This document shows, in pieces, positions 29,141-39,650 of a DNA stretch of 64,000 nt. Origin of the DNA: an uncultured Eudoraea sp. (GTDB lineage: Bacteria; Bacteroidota; Bacteroidia; Flavobacteriales; Flavobacteriaceae). The position numbers and the translations under genes were made by a program. The first letter of the stretch is position 1, and every line of letters starts with the position of its first letter. Under the pieces are notes generated by a model, which saw only the letters and a program-made list of their open reading frames with translations, searched no databases and was not told the origin of the DNA. The stretch covers positions 1 through 64,000 of the forward strand of contig CAMYJF010000009.1 in NCBI GenBank assembly GCA_947258555.1. Reading direction: 5' to 3'.

Positions 29141-32100
29141 ATGGTTTCCGTTACCCCTTATACCCCTAAAAATAAGATCAGGATCGTTACAGCGGCTTCG
29201 TTGTTCGATGGCCATGACGTCTCCATAAACATCATGCGAAGGATCATCCAATCAACAGGGGTAGAGGTAATCCATCTCGGGCATGACCGCAGTGTAGAAG
29301 AAGTAGTCAATACCGCTATCCAGGAAGATGCGCATGCCATATGTATGACTTCTTACCAGGGAGGACACAACGAGTATTTTAAATATATGTATGATCTCCT
29401 GAAAGAAAAAGGTCGTCCTGAGATCAAGATCTTTGGAGGTGGAGGAGGCGTGATCCTGCCCGAGGAGATCAAGGAATTGATGGACTATGGGATCACACGA
29501 CTTTACAGCCCTGACGATGGACGGGAAATGGGCCTCCAAGGAATGATCAATGATCTTGTCTCCAAATCAGATGTACCGCTCGGAGATCAGCTAAATGGCG
29601 AACACAAGGAACTTCATTCCAGGGATCCAAAAGCCATAGCGCGATTAATTTCAGCTGCGGAGAATTTCCCTGAGAATGTGAAGGATATCCTGGAGACGAT
29701 TCACAAAGAGAACAAGACTAAAAATATTCCCGTTCTCGGTATCACCGGAACCGGAGGCGCTGGAAAATCCTCTTTAGTAGACGAATTGGTAAGACGCTTT
29801 TTAGCCGATTTCCCGGAAAAAAATGTAGCCATTATTTCTGTGGATCCTTCCAAACGAAAAACGGGTGGTGCCTTACTGGGGGACCGCATTCGGATGAATG
29901 CCATTAATAACCCGAGGGTGTATATGCGCAGCCTGGCGACACGCCAATCCAACCTGGCCCTTTCCAAATATGTGAATGAAGCCGTTGAGATCGTTAAAGC
30001 TGCCAATTATGACCTGGTCATCCTGGAGACATCGGGGATCGGACAGAGTGATACGGAGATCATAGAGCACAGCGATGTTTCCCTCTATGTGATGACGCCT
30101 GAATTCGGAGCTGCTACCCAGCTGGAGAAAATAGATATGCTGGATTTTGCAGACCTGGTTGCCATCAACAAATTTGACAAGCGCGGAGCACTCGATGCCA
30201 TTCGGGATGTGAAAAAGCAATATATGCGTAACAACCAATTATGGGACACGCCTCAGGAAGAGCTGCCTGTATATGGTACCATCGCCTCACAATTCAATGA
30301 CCCGGGGATGAACAGCCTGTATAGGGCAGTTATGGATGCCCTTGTTGAGAAATCTGCAGCCGATCTGAAATCAGATTTTAAGATCAGCGAAGCGATGAGC
30401 GAAAAGATCTATATCATACCGCCGGCACGCACGCGTTACCTTTCGGAGATCGCGGAGAATAACAGGAACTATGATGAGCATTCCCTGGAAGCGTCGGAAG
30501 TAGCACAAAAACTATACGGACTTTATAAAAGCATTGAAACGATCAGTGGAGCATCGGTGAATCTGGATCGAAATGGACTGGTCGTCGAAGGCACATCGGA
30601 AGAAAATAAAGAATTGATCGCTCTGCTATTGGCTGAATTCGATAAAGAAAAACTCAATCTGGATCCGCACCACTGGGAACTCATCCTGAATTGGGAAAGC
30701 ATAAAAAAGCGCTACAAAGACGCAGAATTCACTTTTAGGGTAAGAGATCGAAAGATTGAGATCGCCACACATACAACCTCTTTATCGCATCAGGAGATCC
30801 CTAAAATAGCGCTGCCAAAATACAAGGCCTGGGGCGATATCCTCCAATGGTGCCTTCAGGAAAATGTTCCCGGAGAATTTCCCTATACATCCGGACTATA
30901 CAATTTTAAACGAACAGGGGAAGATCCTACCAGGATGTTTGCCGGGGAGGGAAGCCCGGAGCGCACCAATATGCGCTTTCATTATGTCAGCAAGGAAACG
31001 CCTGCCAAAAGGCTCTCAACGGCCTTTGATAGTGTAACGCTCTATGGCAATGACCCGGATCACCGACCCGACATCTATGGGAAGATCGGCAATGCCGGGG
31101 TTTCTGTATGCTGTCTGGATGACGCGAAGAAATTGTATTCAGGCTTTGACCTGATCGATCCAATGACCTCAGTGAGCATGACGATCAATGGTCCGGCTCC
31201 TATGTTGCTGGGCTACTTCCTGAATGCCGCTATTGATCAGCAATGTGAAAAGTATATCAGGGAAAATGGCCTCGAAAAAGAGGTTGAGAAGAGCTTAAAA
31301 GAGCGTTTTGATAAGAAAAAGATAGAAAGACCTTCCTATCGTGGCGAACTTCCGGAAGGCAATGACGGACTGGGGCTGCTTTTATTGGGAGTTACAGGCG
31401 ACGAGATCCTTCCTTCAAATACCTATGAGGAGATCAAGGTTAATACGCTTACGAAAGTACGAGGCACTGTCCAAGCCGATATTTTAAAAGAAGATCAGGC
31501 GCAAAACACTTGTATATTCTCGACAGAATTTGCCTTGCGGCTTATGGGCGATGTACAGGAATACTTTATTCATCAGAAGATCCGCAATTTTTATTCTGTC
31601 TCAATTTCCGGTTATCATATTGCCGAAGCCGGGGCTAACCCTATTTCCCAATTGGCCTTTACCTTGTCTAATGGCTTCACCTATGTGGAGTATTATTTGA
31701 GCAGGGGAATGGACATTAACGAATTTGGTCCAAACCTTTCTTTCTTTTTCTCCAATGGCGTAGATCCTGAATATGCTGTTATTGGTCGTGTTGCCAGAAG
31801 GATCTGGTCAAAAGCCATGAAATTTCTGTATGAGGCAAATCCACGTGCACAAATGCTGAAATACCATATTCAGACCTCAGGACGGAGCCTACATGCCCAG
31901 GAGATCGATTTTAATGATATCCGAACGACCTTGCAGGCACTTTATGCCATATACGATAATTGTAATTCTCTGCATACGAATGCCTATGATGAGGCTATTA
32001 CCACCCCTACGGAAGAATCTGTTCGCAGGGCAATGGCCATCCAGTTGATCATCAACAAGGAATTGGGCTTGGCCAAAAATGAGAATCCGCTTCAAGGCTC

Positions 32101-32554
32101 GTTTATTATTGAAGAACTCACAGATCTTGTAGAAGATGCCGTATTGCTGGAATTTGACAGGATCACAGAAAGGGGTGGCGTATTAGGAGCCATGGAGACG
32201 ATGTACCAGCGGAACAAGATCCAGGAGGAAAGCTTGCATTACGAAATGCTGAAACATAGTGGGAAATACCCGATAGTTGGGGTAAATACCTTTTTGAGCA
32301 GCAAAGGCTCTCCAACGATCCTGCCCAGGGAGGTGATCCGGGCTACAGAACAGGAGAAAATGGATCAGATCAATACCTTAACCCAGTTGCATTCAGCTAT
32401 GGATACAGACGAATTGATCCTGGGATTACAGGAGGCAGCTGTTCAAAATAATAATATCTTTGCAGCTTTAATGGAGGCGACCAAAAAGTGTTCTTTGGGG
32501 CAGATCACCAAAGCCTTGTTCGCCGTCGGCGGACAGTATCGCCGGAATATGTAA
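29141..32554 (+). CDS. icmF: Fused isobutyryl-CoA mutase (IcmF)
   Basis: 1137 aa adenosylcobalamin enzyme interconverting isobutyryl-CoA and n-butyryl-CoA. The domains are in IcmF order. First comes an N-terminal B12-binding domain with [13 protein letters not shown] (about 1-145). A MeaB-like G-protein chaperone follows, with P-loop [10 protein letters not shown] near residue 203 and [17 protein letters not shown]. The large mutase TIM barrel starts near residue 560. The sequence [12 protein letters not shown] near residue 580 and [11 protein letters not shown] match IcmF rather than methylmalonyl-CoA mutase, whose equivalent region reads differently. etfB follows 27 nt later. No cobalamin riboswitch is seen upstream. 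Confidence 0.92.
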   Translation: MVSVTPYTPKNKIRIVTAASLFDGHDVSINIMRRIIQSTGVEVIHLGHDRSVEEVVNTAIQEDAHAICMTSYQGGHNEYFKYMYDLLKEKGRPEIKIFGGGGGVILPEEIKELMDYGITRLYSPDDGREMGLQGMINDLVSKSDVPLGDQLNGEHKELHSRDPKAIARLISAAENFPENVKDILETIHKENKTKNIPVLGITGTGGAGKSSLVDELVRRFLADFPEKNVAIISVDPSKRKTGGALLGDRIRMNAINNPRVYMRSLATRQSNLALSKYVNEAVEIVKAANYDLVILETSGIGQSDTEIIEHSDVSLYVMTPEFGAATQLEKIDMLDFADLVAINKFDKRGALDAIRDVKKQYMRNNQLWDTPQEELPVYGTIASQFNDPGMNSLYRAVMDALVEKSAADLKSDFKISEAMSEKIYIIPPARTRYLSEIAENNRNYDEHSLEASEVAQKLYGLYKSIETISGASVNLDRNGLVVEGTSEENKELIALLLAEFDKEKLNLDPHHWELILNWESIKKRYKDAEFTFRVRDRKIEIATHTTSLSHQEIPKIALPKYKAWGDILQWCLQENVPGEFPYTSGLYNFKRTGEDPTRMFAGEGSPERTNMRFHYVSKETPAKRLSTAFDSVTLYGNDPDHRPDIYGKIGNAGVSVCCLDDAKKLYSGFDLIDPMTSVSMTINGPAPMLLGYFLNAAIDQQCEKYIRENGLEKEVEKSLKERFDKKKIERPSYRGELPEGNDGLGLLLLGVTGDEILPSNTYEEIKVNTLTKVRGTVQADILKEDQAQNTCIFSTEFALRLMGDVQEYFIHQKIRNFYSVSISGYHIAEAGANPISQLAFTLSNGFTYVEYYLSRGMDINEFGPNLSFFFSNGVDPEYAVIGRVARRIWSKAMKFLYEANPRAQMLKYHIQTSGRSLHAQEIDFNDIRTTLQALYAIYDNCNSLHTNAYDEAITTPTEESVRRAMAIQLIINKELGLAKNENPLQGSFIIEELTDLVEDAVLLEFDRITERGGVLGAMETMYQRNKIQEESLHYEMLKHSGKYPIVGVNTFLSSKGSPTILPREVIRATEQEKMDQINTLTQLHSAMDTDELILGLQEAAVQNNNIFAALMEATKKCSLGQITKALFAVGGQYRRNM

Positions 32555-32581
32555 ACACTAACAATATAATTCGATCATAGT

Positions 32582-33328
32582 ATGAAAATCTTAGTTTGTA
32601 TCAGCCATGTGCCGGACACCACTTCCAAGATCAATTTCGCAGAAGGAGATACGAAGTTCGATGCCAATGGCGTACAATTTGTTATTAATCCGAATGATGA
32701 ATTTGGGCTTACCCGTGCCATGTGGTTTAAGGAAAAACAAGGGGCATCTGTGGATGTCATTAATGTAGGAGGCGCTGAGACCGAGCCTACCCTCAGAAAG
32801 GCTTTGGCCATAGGGGCAGATAAAGCGATCCGGGTGAATACCGAAGCCAAAGATGGTTACCAGGTAGCCGGGGAATTGGCGAAAGTGGCACAGGATGGTG
32901 GATATGACCTCATTATTGGGGGTCGTGAATCTATCGACTACAACGGCGGAATGGTTCCTGGCATGATTGCCGCTATGATGGGAGCCAGTTTTATCAATAA
33001 TTGCATTGGGTTGGAAGTTGATGGCTCTTCAGTAACGGCAATTCGAGAAATAGATGGAGGGAAAGAAACTGTTTCAACTTCCTTACCATTGGTTGTAGGC
33101 GGACAGAAAGGAATCGTTGAAGAAAGTGATCTTCGGATTCCCAATATGAGAGGGATCATGATGGCACGCCAAAAACCATTGGAAGTTGTTGAACCTTCAG
33201 GAACTGCTGTAAAGTCAGCATCAGTACAATTTGAAAAACCGGCACCTAAAGGCGCTGTTAAATTAGTAGATCCGGAAAACCTGGATGAATTGATCAGCTT
33301 ACTTCATAATGAAGCCAAGGTTATTTAA
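32582..33328 (+). CDS. etfB: Electron transfer flavoprotein beta subunit
   Basis: 248 aa subunit of the soluble ETF that takes electrons from acyl-CoA dehydrogenases. The family start MKILVCISHVPDTTSKI is clear, as are ALAIGADKAIRVN and the EtfB motif LPLVVGGQKGIVEESDLRIPNMRGIMMA that contacts AMP and EtfA. It lies between icmF and etfA with short gaps (27 and 34 nt), consistent with one transcript for branched-chain acyl-CoA use. Confidence 0.96.
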   Translation: MKILVCISHVPDTTSKINFAEGDTKFDANGVQFVINPNDEFGLTRAMWFKEKQGASVDVINVGGAETEPTLRKALAIGADKAIRVNTEAKDGYQVAGELAKVAQDGGYDLIIGGRESIDYNGGMVPGMIAAMMGASFINNCIGLEVDGSSVTAIREIDGGKETVSTSLPLVVGGQKGIVEESDLRIPNMRGIMMARQKPLEVVEPSGTAVKSASVQFEKPAPKGAVKLVDPENLDELISLLHNEAKVI

Positions 33329-33362
33329 TAAATAGAAGCGTTACAGATTAGAATCAAGAAAT

Positions 33363-34322
33363 ATGTCAGTATTAGTTTATACAGAATCAGAACAGGGAAA
33401 ATATAAGAAATCAGCCTTTGAAGTTGCCTCCTATGGCAGTGCTTTGGCTGAGAAAATGGGCACAGGAGTCAGTGCTATAGCATTTAATGCAGAAGATGCG
33501 GGAGCTCTGGGCAACTATGGAGTTGGAAAAGTACTCCAGGTCTCGGATGCTTCTTTTGAATCCTTTACAGCAGCCAAATACGCCAAGGCAATTGCAGCTG
33601 CGGCCAGGCAGGAAAATGCAACGGTGGTAGTGCTTAGCTCTAGCGCCAACAGCAAATACCTGGCACCTTTATTAGCGGTTGAGTTAGAGGCGGGATACGC
33701 TTCTAATGTGATCGCCTTGCCTGATGATGTTTCAAGTTTCAAAGTAAAACGTAATGCCTTTACGAATAAGGCGTATGCTTTTACTTCTATTAGTTCCGAT
33801 ATAAAATTAGTTGGGGTTTCCAATAATTCTTTTGGTGTTACTGAAAAAGGAGGGTCTGCAACTGTCGAATCCTTTGCGCCGGATGCTTCTGCAGATGGGG
33901 TTTCCGTTGATGGACAGGATAAAGCTGCCGGTAAAGTCACTATAGCAGATGCAGATATCGTTGTCTCCGGCGGACGTGGACTCAAAGGACCGGAAAACTG
34001 GAATATGGTCGAAGAACTTGCTGATGTTTTAGGGGCTGCAACCGCTTGCTCTAAACCAGTATCCGACATGGGCTGGCGACCACACTCGGAGCATGTGGGT
34101 CAGACGGGGAAACCAGTAGCTTCTAACCTGTATATCGCCATTGGTATTTCCGGGGCTATACAACACCTTGCGGGGATCAATGCCTCTAAGGTTAAGGTCG
34201 TGATCAATACAGACCCTGAAGCGCCTTTCTTTAAAGCTGCGGATTATGGCGTTGTGGGTGATGCCTTTTCTGTCGTACCACAGTTGATTGAAAAACTGAA
34301 AGCGTTTAAGGCTGCAGGCTAA
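33363..34322 (+). CDS. etfA: Electron transfer flavoprotein alpha subunit
   Basis: 319 aa FAD-binding partner of EtfB. The C-terminal FAD domain shows SGGRGLKGPENW, GAATACSKPVSDMGWRPHSEHVGQTGKPV, YIAIGISGAIQHLAGI and VVINTDPEAPFFKAADYGVVGD, all highly conserved in EtfA. The N-terminal domain is shorter and more variable. A strong terminator begins 25 nt after the stop. Confidence 0.97.
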   Translation: MSVLVYTESEQGKYKKSAFEVASYGSALAEKMGTGVSAIAFNAEDAGALGNYGVGKVLQVSDASFESFTAAKYAKAIAAAARQENATVVVLSSSANSKYLAPLLAVELEAGYASNVIALPDDVSSFKVKRNAFTNKAYAFTSISSDIKLVGVSNNSFGVTEKGGSATVESFAPDASADGVSVDGQDKAAGKVTIADADIVVSGGRGLKGPENWNMVEELADVLGAATACSKPVSDMGWRPHSEHVGQTGKPVASNLYIAIGISGAIQHLAGINASKVKVVINTDPEAPFFKAADYGVVGDAFSVVPQLIEKLKAFKAAG

Positions 34323-34346
34323 GATAAGAGGATAGGAAAAAATATG

Positions 34347-34374
34347 AAAACCGGCCCTTGTGGCCGGTTTTTTT
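34347..34374 (+). terminator. Terminator of the icmF-etfBA operon
   Basis: Perfect stem AAACCGGCC/GGCCGGTTT with a 5-nt loop, followed by T residues. Confidence 0.9.
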
Positions 34375-34517
34375 GTGCCAAAAAAAGTGTGTCGGAAATT
34401 TCTTTTAACATCCTGATAAATATCATTTTATATACCGTTTTACTGCGGTACTTTTATACGCTTGACCATGTATGTCCTAGAGATCAAGCCCATTATGAAC
34501 AAAAAACAAAATGTACC

Positions 34518-35024
34518 ATGAAAAAGTTAGTTATTGGGTTATTCTTTTTGGGTGTGACCGCCCCAATGTTTGCACAAGTCGTGCAGACCGAGCAATTAGA
34601 AGAAGTAGTTCTTACAGCAGTGAACTACAAGTATGTTAGTACAATGGGTGTCACTAATGAGGCACTTCCCGTCCAGACATTAAGACGAAAAGCGGCCAAT
34701 TTTGACATTCAGAATTCAGACCTGTACCAGGATGATTACGATATGTACCATGTTTCCTTCTTTATTCCTGATGGAAAAATGGTTGTTGCCTATGATAAGG
34801 AAGGCAAGATCATGAGAACTATTGAAAAGTTCAAGAATGTTGCACTTCCGGAAGCTGTACGAGATGCAGTTACTGAACGATTCCCCGGCTGGACACTCAC
34901 CGAGGATCAGTACAAGGTTACCTACCATGATAAGAAGGGGGTTAACAAGAAGTACAAAATTCGTCTGGAAAATGGCGATAAAATGCTTCGCGTGAAACTA
35001 GATGAAGAAGGAAACTTCCAATAG
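34518..35024 (+). CDS. Small secreted PepSY-like protein
   Basis: 168 aa from the ATG at 34518, which gives a clear signal peptide (MKKLVIGLFFLGVTAPMFAQ). An open frame reaches back to 34344, but that start lies in the etfA terminator and is rejected. The C-terminal part (KMVVAYDKEGKIMRTIEKFKN, FPGWTLTEDQYKVTYHDKKGV, YKIRLENGDKMLRVKLDEEG) resembles the beta-rich PepSY-like/DUF2874 fold of secreted Bacteroidota proteins. Function unknown. It is monocistronic between two terminators. Confidence 0.72.
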   Translation: MKKLVIGLFFLGVTAPMFAQVVQTEQLEEVVLTAVNYKYVSTMGVTNEALPVQTLRRKAANFDIQNSDLYQDDYDMYHVSFFIPDGKMVVAYDKEGKIMRTIEKFKNVALPEAVRDAVTERFPGWTLTEDQYKVTYHDKKGVNKKYKIRLENGDKMLRVKLDEEGNFQ

Positions 35025-35048
35025 GATGTACATGTTTAGTAGGGTGAA

Positions 35049-35077
35049 AGGAGCCGCGGGAGCGGCTCCTTTTTTTT
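35049..35077 (+). terminator. Terminator after the PepSY-like gene
   Basis: Perfect stem GGAGCCGC/GCGGCTCC, loop GGGA, then eight T residues. Confidence 0.9.
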
Positions 35078-35174
35078 GTTAGGAACAATTGCTTTTTTTT
35101 TGAATGGGATTATTATTTTGGTTTGACTCCTGCCTAAACGACTTCCCTTTGCCCGCCAGATTGTAGTTAAAAAG

Positions 35175-35864
35175 TTATTGCAATCCTCCTTTTAGGACCT
35201 TCCAAACATTTTCACGGAGTATTTGATGCCCTTCGGCCGTTGGGTGTATGCCGTCTTCAAGATTTAAATCCGGATTGCCCGCTACGCCTTCCAATAAAAA
35301 TGGAATAAGGGGGATCTCATTCTTTTCGGCCAATTCGGGAAATATATTTCTAAACTCTGCAGTGTACTCAGGCCCCATGTTTGGTGGGATTTGCATACCC
35401 GCCAAGATAATCCGGGTATCGGCATTCTTTTCCAGTACCAGGTCGATAATAGCCTGTAAATTTTGTTGCGTCTTGTTCAGGGGTATTCCGCGCAATCCGT
35501 CATTGGCTCCAAGTTCCAGAACAAAAACATCCACTTTTTGGTTCAAGACCCAATTTAGCCGGTTGAGACCTCCGGAAGTGGTCTCACCGCTCACCCCTGA
35601 ATTGATCACCGTATAATTTAGGCCCAACGAGTCTAACCGTTCCTGGATCAAGGCAGGGAACGCTTCCTCTAGTTTGAGGCCATAGCCTGCAGTAAGGCTG
35701 TCGCCATAAAACAAAATGACCTTTGTGTCATTTTCAACGGCATTTGTTTGCGATACTTCTGTGCCCTTTGAATCTTGAACACTCGTTTCCTTATTCCCGG
35801 AATCCCCACAGGAGAAAAAGAACAACAAAAGAAAAAAATAACGAAACTTTAATAGCTTCTGCAT
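35175..35864 (-). CDS. TesA-like arylesterase/lysophospholipase (SGNH hydrolase), lipoprotein
   Basis: 229 aa GDSL-family hydrolase. Block I is YGDSLTAGYGL with the nucleophile Ser. The Gly of block II lies in the SGVSGETTSGG region. Block III is LELGANDGLRG. Block V is DGIHPTAEGH with the catalytic Asp and His. A lipobox (FFSC, Cys19) replaces the simple signal peptide of E. coli TesA. It is divergent from ybbA by 86 nt, the same arrangement as tesA-ybbAP in E. coli, and the shared arrangement supports the call. Confidence 0.88.
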   Translation of the reverse strand: MQKLLKFRYFFLLLFFFSCGDSGNKETSVQDSKGTEVSQTNAVENDTKVILFYGDSLTAGYGLKLEEAFPALIQERLDSLGLNYTVINSGVSGETTSGGLNRLNWVLNQKVDVFVLELGANDGLRGIPLNKTQQNLQAIIDLVLEKNADTRIILAGMQIPPNMGPEYTAEFRNIFPELAEKNEIPLIPFLLEGVAGNPDLNLEDGIHPTAEGHQILRENVWKVLKGGLQ

Positions 35865-35950
35865 CGGTGTTTACCCTATAATTTAAAATCTATTACCTAT
35901 TTTCCCGACTGATGAATTGTTCATTTTAAAACAAAGCGAAGCACAGGCAT

Positions 35951-36640
35951 ATGTCAGAGATTCTAAAGGTAAACCATCTTGGTAAAATCTATAGTAGCGG
36001 TTCCAAAAAATTAAGGGTTTTGGATGCTATTTCGTTCAGTGTAACGGCAGGCGAGACGTTTGCCATTGTTGGTCCGTCAGGGAGTGGCAAAACCACATTA
36101 TTAGGCCTTTGTGCCGGATTGGATAGTCCTAGTGAGGGCACCATAGAGCTTTGCGGCACCAATTTGGGTACATTGAACGAAGATGAACGTGCATTACTTC
36201 GCAACAAAGAGGTGGGATTTATATTTCAAAATTTTCAATTACTGCCCACACTAACAGCCCTGGAGAATGTTATTGTGCCCCTGGAATTACGCGGAGTAAA
36301 AGAGCCTGCTAAGATAGGGATGGATCTTTTGGACAAAGTTGGCCTGCAAGACCGTTTTCACCACTATCCCTCTCAGTTGTCTGGGGGTGAACAACAGCGG
36401 GTGGCACTGGCCAGATCGTATTCGGGCAAACCGTCCATCTTGTTTGCCGATGAACCGACGGGTAATTTGGACCAGGAAACCGGAGATAAAGTAGTGCAAT
36501 TGCTTTTTGACTTGAACAAAGAAGCCAATACTACATTGGTCATTGTTACCCACGATATGGAACTCGCTCAAAAAACACAACGTATCATTGGGCTAAAAGG
36601 TGGAAAAATTGTTTCCAATCAATCTGTCGCCGTATCGTGA
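35951..36640 (+). CDS. ybbA: ABC transporter ATP-binding protein (YbbA-like)
   Basis: 229 aa LolD/MacB-class ATPase. Walker A is GPSGSGKTT, the Q-loop lies in GFIFQNFQLLPTLTALENVI, the signature is LSGGEQQRVALARSY, and Walker B is ILFADEPTGNLD. The H-loop is IVTHD. The permease gene follows with a 4-nt overlap (GTGA), so they form one transporter. In E. coli YbbAP couples ATP hydrolysis to extraction of hydrophobic molecules together with TesA; the same role here is inference. Confidence 0.92.
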   Translation: MSEILKVNHLGKIYSSGSKKLRVLDAISFSVTAGETFAIVGPSGSGKTTLLGLCAGLDSPSEGTIELCGTNLGTLNEDERALLRNKEVGFIFQNFQLLPTLTALENVIVPLELRGVKEPAKIGMDLLDKVGLQDRFHHYPSQLSGGEQQRVALARSYSGKPSILFADEPTGNLDQETGDKVVQLLFDLNKEANTTLVIVTHDMELAQKTQRIIGLKGGKIVSNQSVAVS

Positions 36641-39210
36641 TCTACTCAGCTCATCCTTTTTCAAAACCAAAATTTAATTGGCTGTTCAAAATGGCGTTGC
36701 GTGACAGCAAGGCCAGTGGTACACGGCTCTTGCTTTTTATGGCATCCATTATTTTGGGTATAGCTGCCGTGGTTTCCATTCAATCCTTCAGTGAAAACCT
36801 GGAAGAGAATATCGCAATACAATCCAAGGCATTGATGGGTGCTGATTTTTTGATCGACAGTGACCAACTGCCCAATGAAAGGGTATGGGCCATAATGGAT
36901 TCCCTTGGGGGGGCTGACGCCAAAGCGGCAACTTTTGCATCGATGGTAGTATTTCCCAATACCGGGAAGACTAAGTTGGTTTCGGTGCGTGGTATAGATG
37001 GGCCATATCCGTTTTATGGCGAATTGCAGACGGAACCCGCCCTGGCAGCTGATCAATATCAAGAATCGGGTGGGGCCCTTGTCGATGCTACCCTTTTAAT
37101 GCAATACGATTTGAAAGTGGGAGATTCCATAAGGCTGGGAAACAGCTCCTTCGCTATTACGGGCAGTTTGATTTCAGCTCCGGGAACGGGGGGTATTGGG
37201 GCTTCCATAGCACCGCCAATATGGATTCCCTATAGGTCTATCGAAGAAACCGGACTCATACAAACGGGTAGTCGGGTAGGGTATGATTTTTATTTTGTGG
37301 CAGATAAAGATCAGGACCTGCAAGAACTGGACAGGGTCGTCGATCCCATGTTGGATATTGAAAATGCCGATTTGGACGTCCATGATACTACAGGGCAGCG
37401 AATAGGTCGACGTTATAATAACTTTGCTAAATTTTTGAATCTCGTGGCCTTTATCGCCCTATTGTTGGGTTGTGTAGGTATTGCAAGTTCTGTACACATC
37501 TATATCAGGGAAAAGCTGCAAGCGGTTGCCATTCTTAAATGCCTGGGGGCTACAAGAAAACAGACCTTTTTGATTTATCTCATTCAAATAGCCACCATGG
37601 GATTCGTAGGTGGATTGATCGGGGTACTTGTTGGGCTGTTACTACAACTGTCGTTCCCTTTGATATTGGAGGATCTTTTGCCTTTCGACATAGCGATAAG
37701 TTTATCGCCGAAGGCGATATTTCTTGGCCTTTTGCTGGGGGTATTGATGTCGGTATTGTTTGCTTTGACCCCATTGCTTGGCACCTGGTATGTTTCACCC
37801 TTACAGGTCTTACGGATACAGGAAAACGGAATAGTTAAATCACGGAACGCAAGCCTACTGGTTGGGCTCGCCATTATGGCGTTTATTTTTATTTTTTGTT
37901 ATTGGCTGTTGGCAGATTTACGGTATACACTCTTTTTTGTTATTGGGGTATTGGTGGTATTCGCCATTTTAAGTGCCGTTTCGATTCTATTTATGAGATT
38001 GGTGAAAAAGTATTTTCCATCGTCCTGGGGATTTACTGCCCGCCAGAGCCTGCTCAATCTTTTTCGACCTAACAATCAAACCACGGTATTGATATTGGCC
38101 ATTGGGGTGGGTACGTTCTTGATAAGTACACTGTATTTTTCCAGGGATATCCTCCTGGCGCGCGCTTCCATTGAGGATTCAGAAAAAGCGCCAAACCTGG
38201 TATTATTGGATGTTCAAAGCGAACAGCGCAAGGCTGCTTCTCAAAGTATAGACGAGGCAGGATTCCCAGTTCTCGACGATATTCCCATAATCACCATGCG
38301 AATGCAAAAAATTAAGGATTCCACAGTTCGGGAGATTATTGCCGACACTGCTTCTTCCATCAACTCATGGATCCTAAGCCATGAGTTTCGGGTAACCTAC
38401 CGGGATTCGTTGGTAGCATCAGAGGCAACAGTCGATGGGGAGTGGCCACAAACCAACGCACAGGCGAATATCATCCCTATTTCACTGGCAGATAATGTGG
38501 CGCGCGATGCCCGCGTAGGGATTGGTGATCAAATCATATTTAATGTTCAGGGGGTATTGTTGCAAACCGTAGTAGCGCACATTCGAACGGTTGATTGGGC
38601 ACGCATGCAAATAAATTTTTCAATAGTATTCCCTTCTGGGGTGTTAGAAGATGCTCCGCAATTTTTTGTGCTAACGACCAATGTACCTGATGTCAGGGCA
38701 TCGGCACAGCTACAGCAAACTTTGATACAGCAGTTTCCTACGGTATCCATCATTGATCTGCGGCAGGTACTGACCGTGATTGAGGATATTTTGGACAAAA
38801 TTGCCTGGGTCATCAATTTTATGGCCTTTTTTAGCATTTTCACAGGTATCATCGTTTTGATAGGTTCGGTACGTACAAGCAAATACCAACGCATTAAAGA
38901 AAGTGTGCTGTTGCGCACCCTGGGTGCCAAAAGCAAACAACTACTCCGAATTACCGCTCTGGAGTATCTGTATTTAGGAATTTTAGGCAGCGGCATTGGG
39001 ATAGTACTTTCCCTAATGGGGAGTTTTCTGTTAGCCCGATTTGTCTTTGATACTGTTTTTGTCCCTTCATGGGTTCCCTTTTTAGTGGTATTGCCGGGTA
39101 TAACTCTTTTAGTTCTCCTGATTGGATTATTGAACAGCCGTACTATACAACTAACTAAAAATGTAGTAGCTTCGCCGGGTGAAAACAGAGAAAGTAGATA
39201 TAGACTTTGA
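36637..39210 (+). CDS. ybbP: ABC transporter permease (YbbP-like, FtsX/MacB superfamily)
   Basis: 857 aa with about ten membrane helices: one at the N-terminus (residues about 29-47), clusters near 265-385 and 405-455, one near 480-500, and three at the C-terminus. Periplasmic MacB-like domains lie between. Two FtsX domains are visible, as in E. coli YbbP, including the REKLQAVAILKCLGATRKQ and RIKESVLLRTLGAKSKQ coupling segments. It starts with GTG overlapping the ybbA stop. The marR gene begins inside its last 32 nt. Confidence 0.9.
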   Translation: MIYSAHPFSKPKFNWLFKMALRDSKASGTRLLLFMASIILGIAAVVSIQSFSENLEENIAIQSKALMGADFLIDSDQLPNERVWAIMDSLGGADAKAATFASMVVFPNTGKTKLVSVRGIDGPYPFYGELQTEPALAADQYQESGGALVDATLLMQYDLKVGDSIRLGNSSFAITGSLISAPGTGGIGASIAPPIWIPYRSIEETGLIQTGSRVGYDFYFVADKDQDLQELDRVVDPMLDIENADLDVHDTTGQRIGRRYNNFAKFLNLVAFIALLLGCVGIASSVHIYIREKLQAVAILKCLGATRKQTFLIYLIQIATMGFVGGLIGVLVGLLLQLSFPLILEDLLPFDIAISLSPKAIFLGLLLGVLMSVLFALTPLLGTWYVSPLQVLRIQENGIVKSRNASLLVGLAIMAFIFIFCYWLLADLRYTLFFVIGVLVVFAILSAVSILFMRLVKKYFPSSWGFTARQSLLNLFRPNNQTTVLILAIGVGTFLISTLYFSRDILLARASIEDSEKAPNLVLLDVQSEQRKAASQSIDEAGFPVLDDIPIITMRMQKIKDSTVREIIADTASSINSWILSHEFRVTYRDSLVASEATVDGEWPQTNAQANIIPISLADNVARDARVGIGDQIIFNVQGVLLQTVVAHIRTVDWARMQINFSIVFPSGVLEDAPQFFVLTTNVPDVRASAQLQQTLIQQFPTVSIIDLRQVLTVIEDILDKIAWVINFMAFFSIFTGIIVLIGSVRTSKYQRIKESVLLRTLGAKSKQLLRITALEYLYLGILGSGIGIVLSLMGSFLLARFVFDTVFVPSWVPFLVVLPGITLLVLLIGLLNSRTIQLTKNVVASPGENRESRYRL

Positions 39211-39649
39211 TAACTCCATAGGTCCCTGGCTGGGAAAAACGGCAAAGATCGTAGGGTATCACCTGCAAGAGGAATTTACCAGGGCTGGTCTGGATATTAC
39301 AAAAGAACAGATGGTCATTCTGAAGAAACTATATGAGCGGGATGGTCTCGCCCAAAACGAGCTTGCAGAACTGACTTTTCGTGATAAATCTTCTCTTACC
39401 CGACTTATCTCTACCCTCGAGCGCAAGGGCTATGTACGACGTGTACGCTGCCCGGAAGACAAGCGTGTGAACTTTATTTTACTCACGGAAGAGGGTAAAA
39501 CCATGTGGCAAAATGCAAAGCCCGTTGCGCAACAATTAATTCAGCGTATGCGAACCGACCTATCTGAAAAAGAAGTTGATCAATTTATAGAAACCCTAAG
39601 AAAAATACAGGGCAGTCTGAAGCATTCAGAACCTGCTCGAATTACGTGA
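39179..39649 (+). CDS. MarR family transcriptional regulator
   Basis: 156 aa winged-helix regulator. Motifs are TKEQMVILKKLYERDGLAQNELAELTFRDKSSLTRLISTLERKGYVRRVRCPEDKRVNFILLTEEGK, covering the recognition helix and wing. The likely start is GTG at 39179, overlapping the ybbP end. It is followed 1 nt later by the efflux adaptor gene and most likely controls that pump operon, as MarR proteins often repress adjacent efflux genes in response to small phenolic ligands. The ligand is unknown. Confidence 0.9.
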   Translation: MKTEKVDIDFDNSIGPWLGKTAKIVGYHLQEEFTRAGLDITKEQMVILKKLYERDGLAQNELAELTFRDKSSLTRLISTLERKGYVRRVRCPEDKRVNFILLTEEGKTMWQNAKPVAQQLIQRMRTDLSEKEVDQFIETLRKIQGSLKHSEPARIT

Positions 39650-39650
39650 T

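Noticed and set aside
34344-34517. N-terminal extension of the PepSY-like gene
   Set aside because: The first codons lie in the etfA terminator hairpin, and the ATG at 34518 gives a clear signal peptide.
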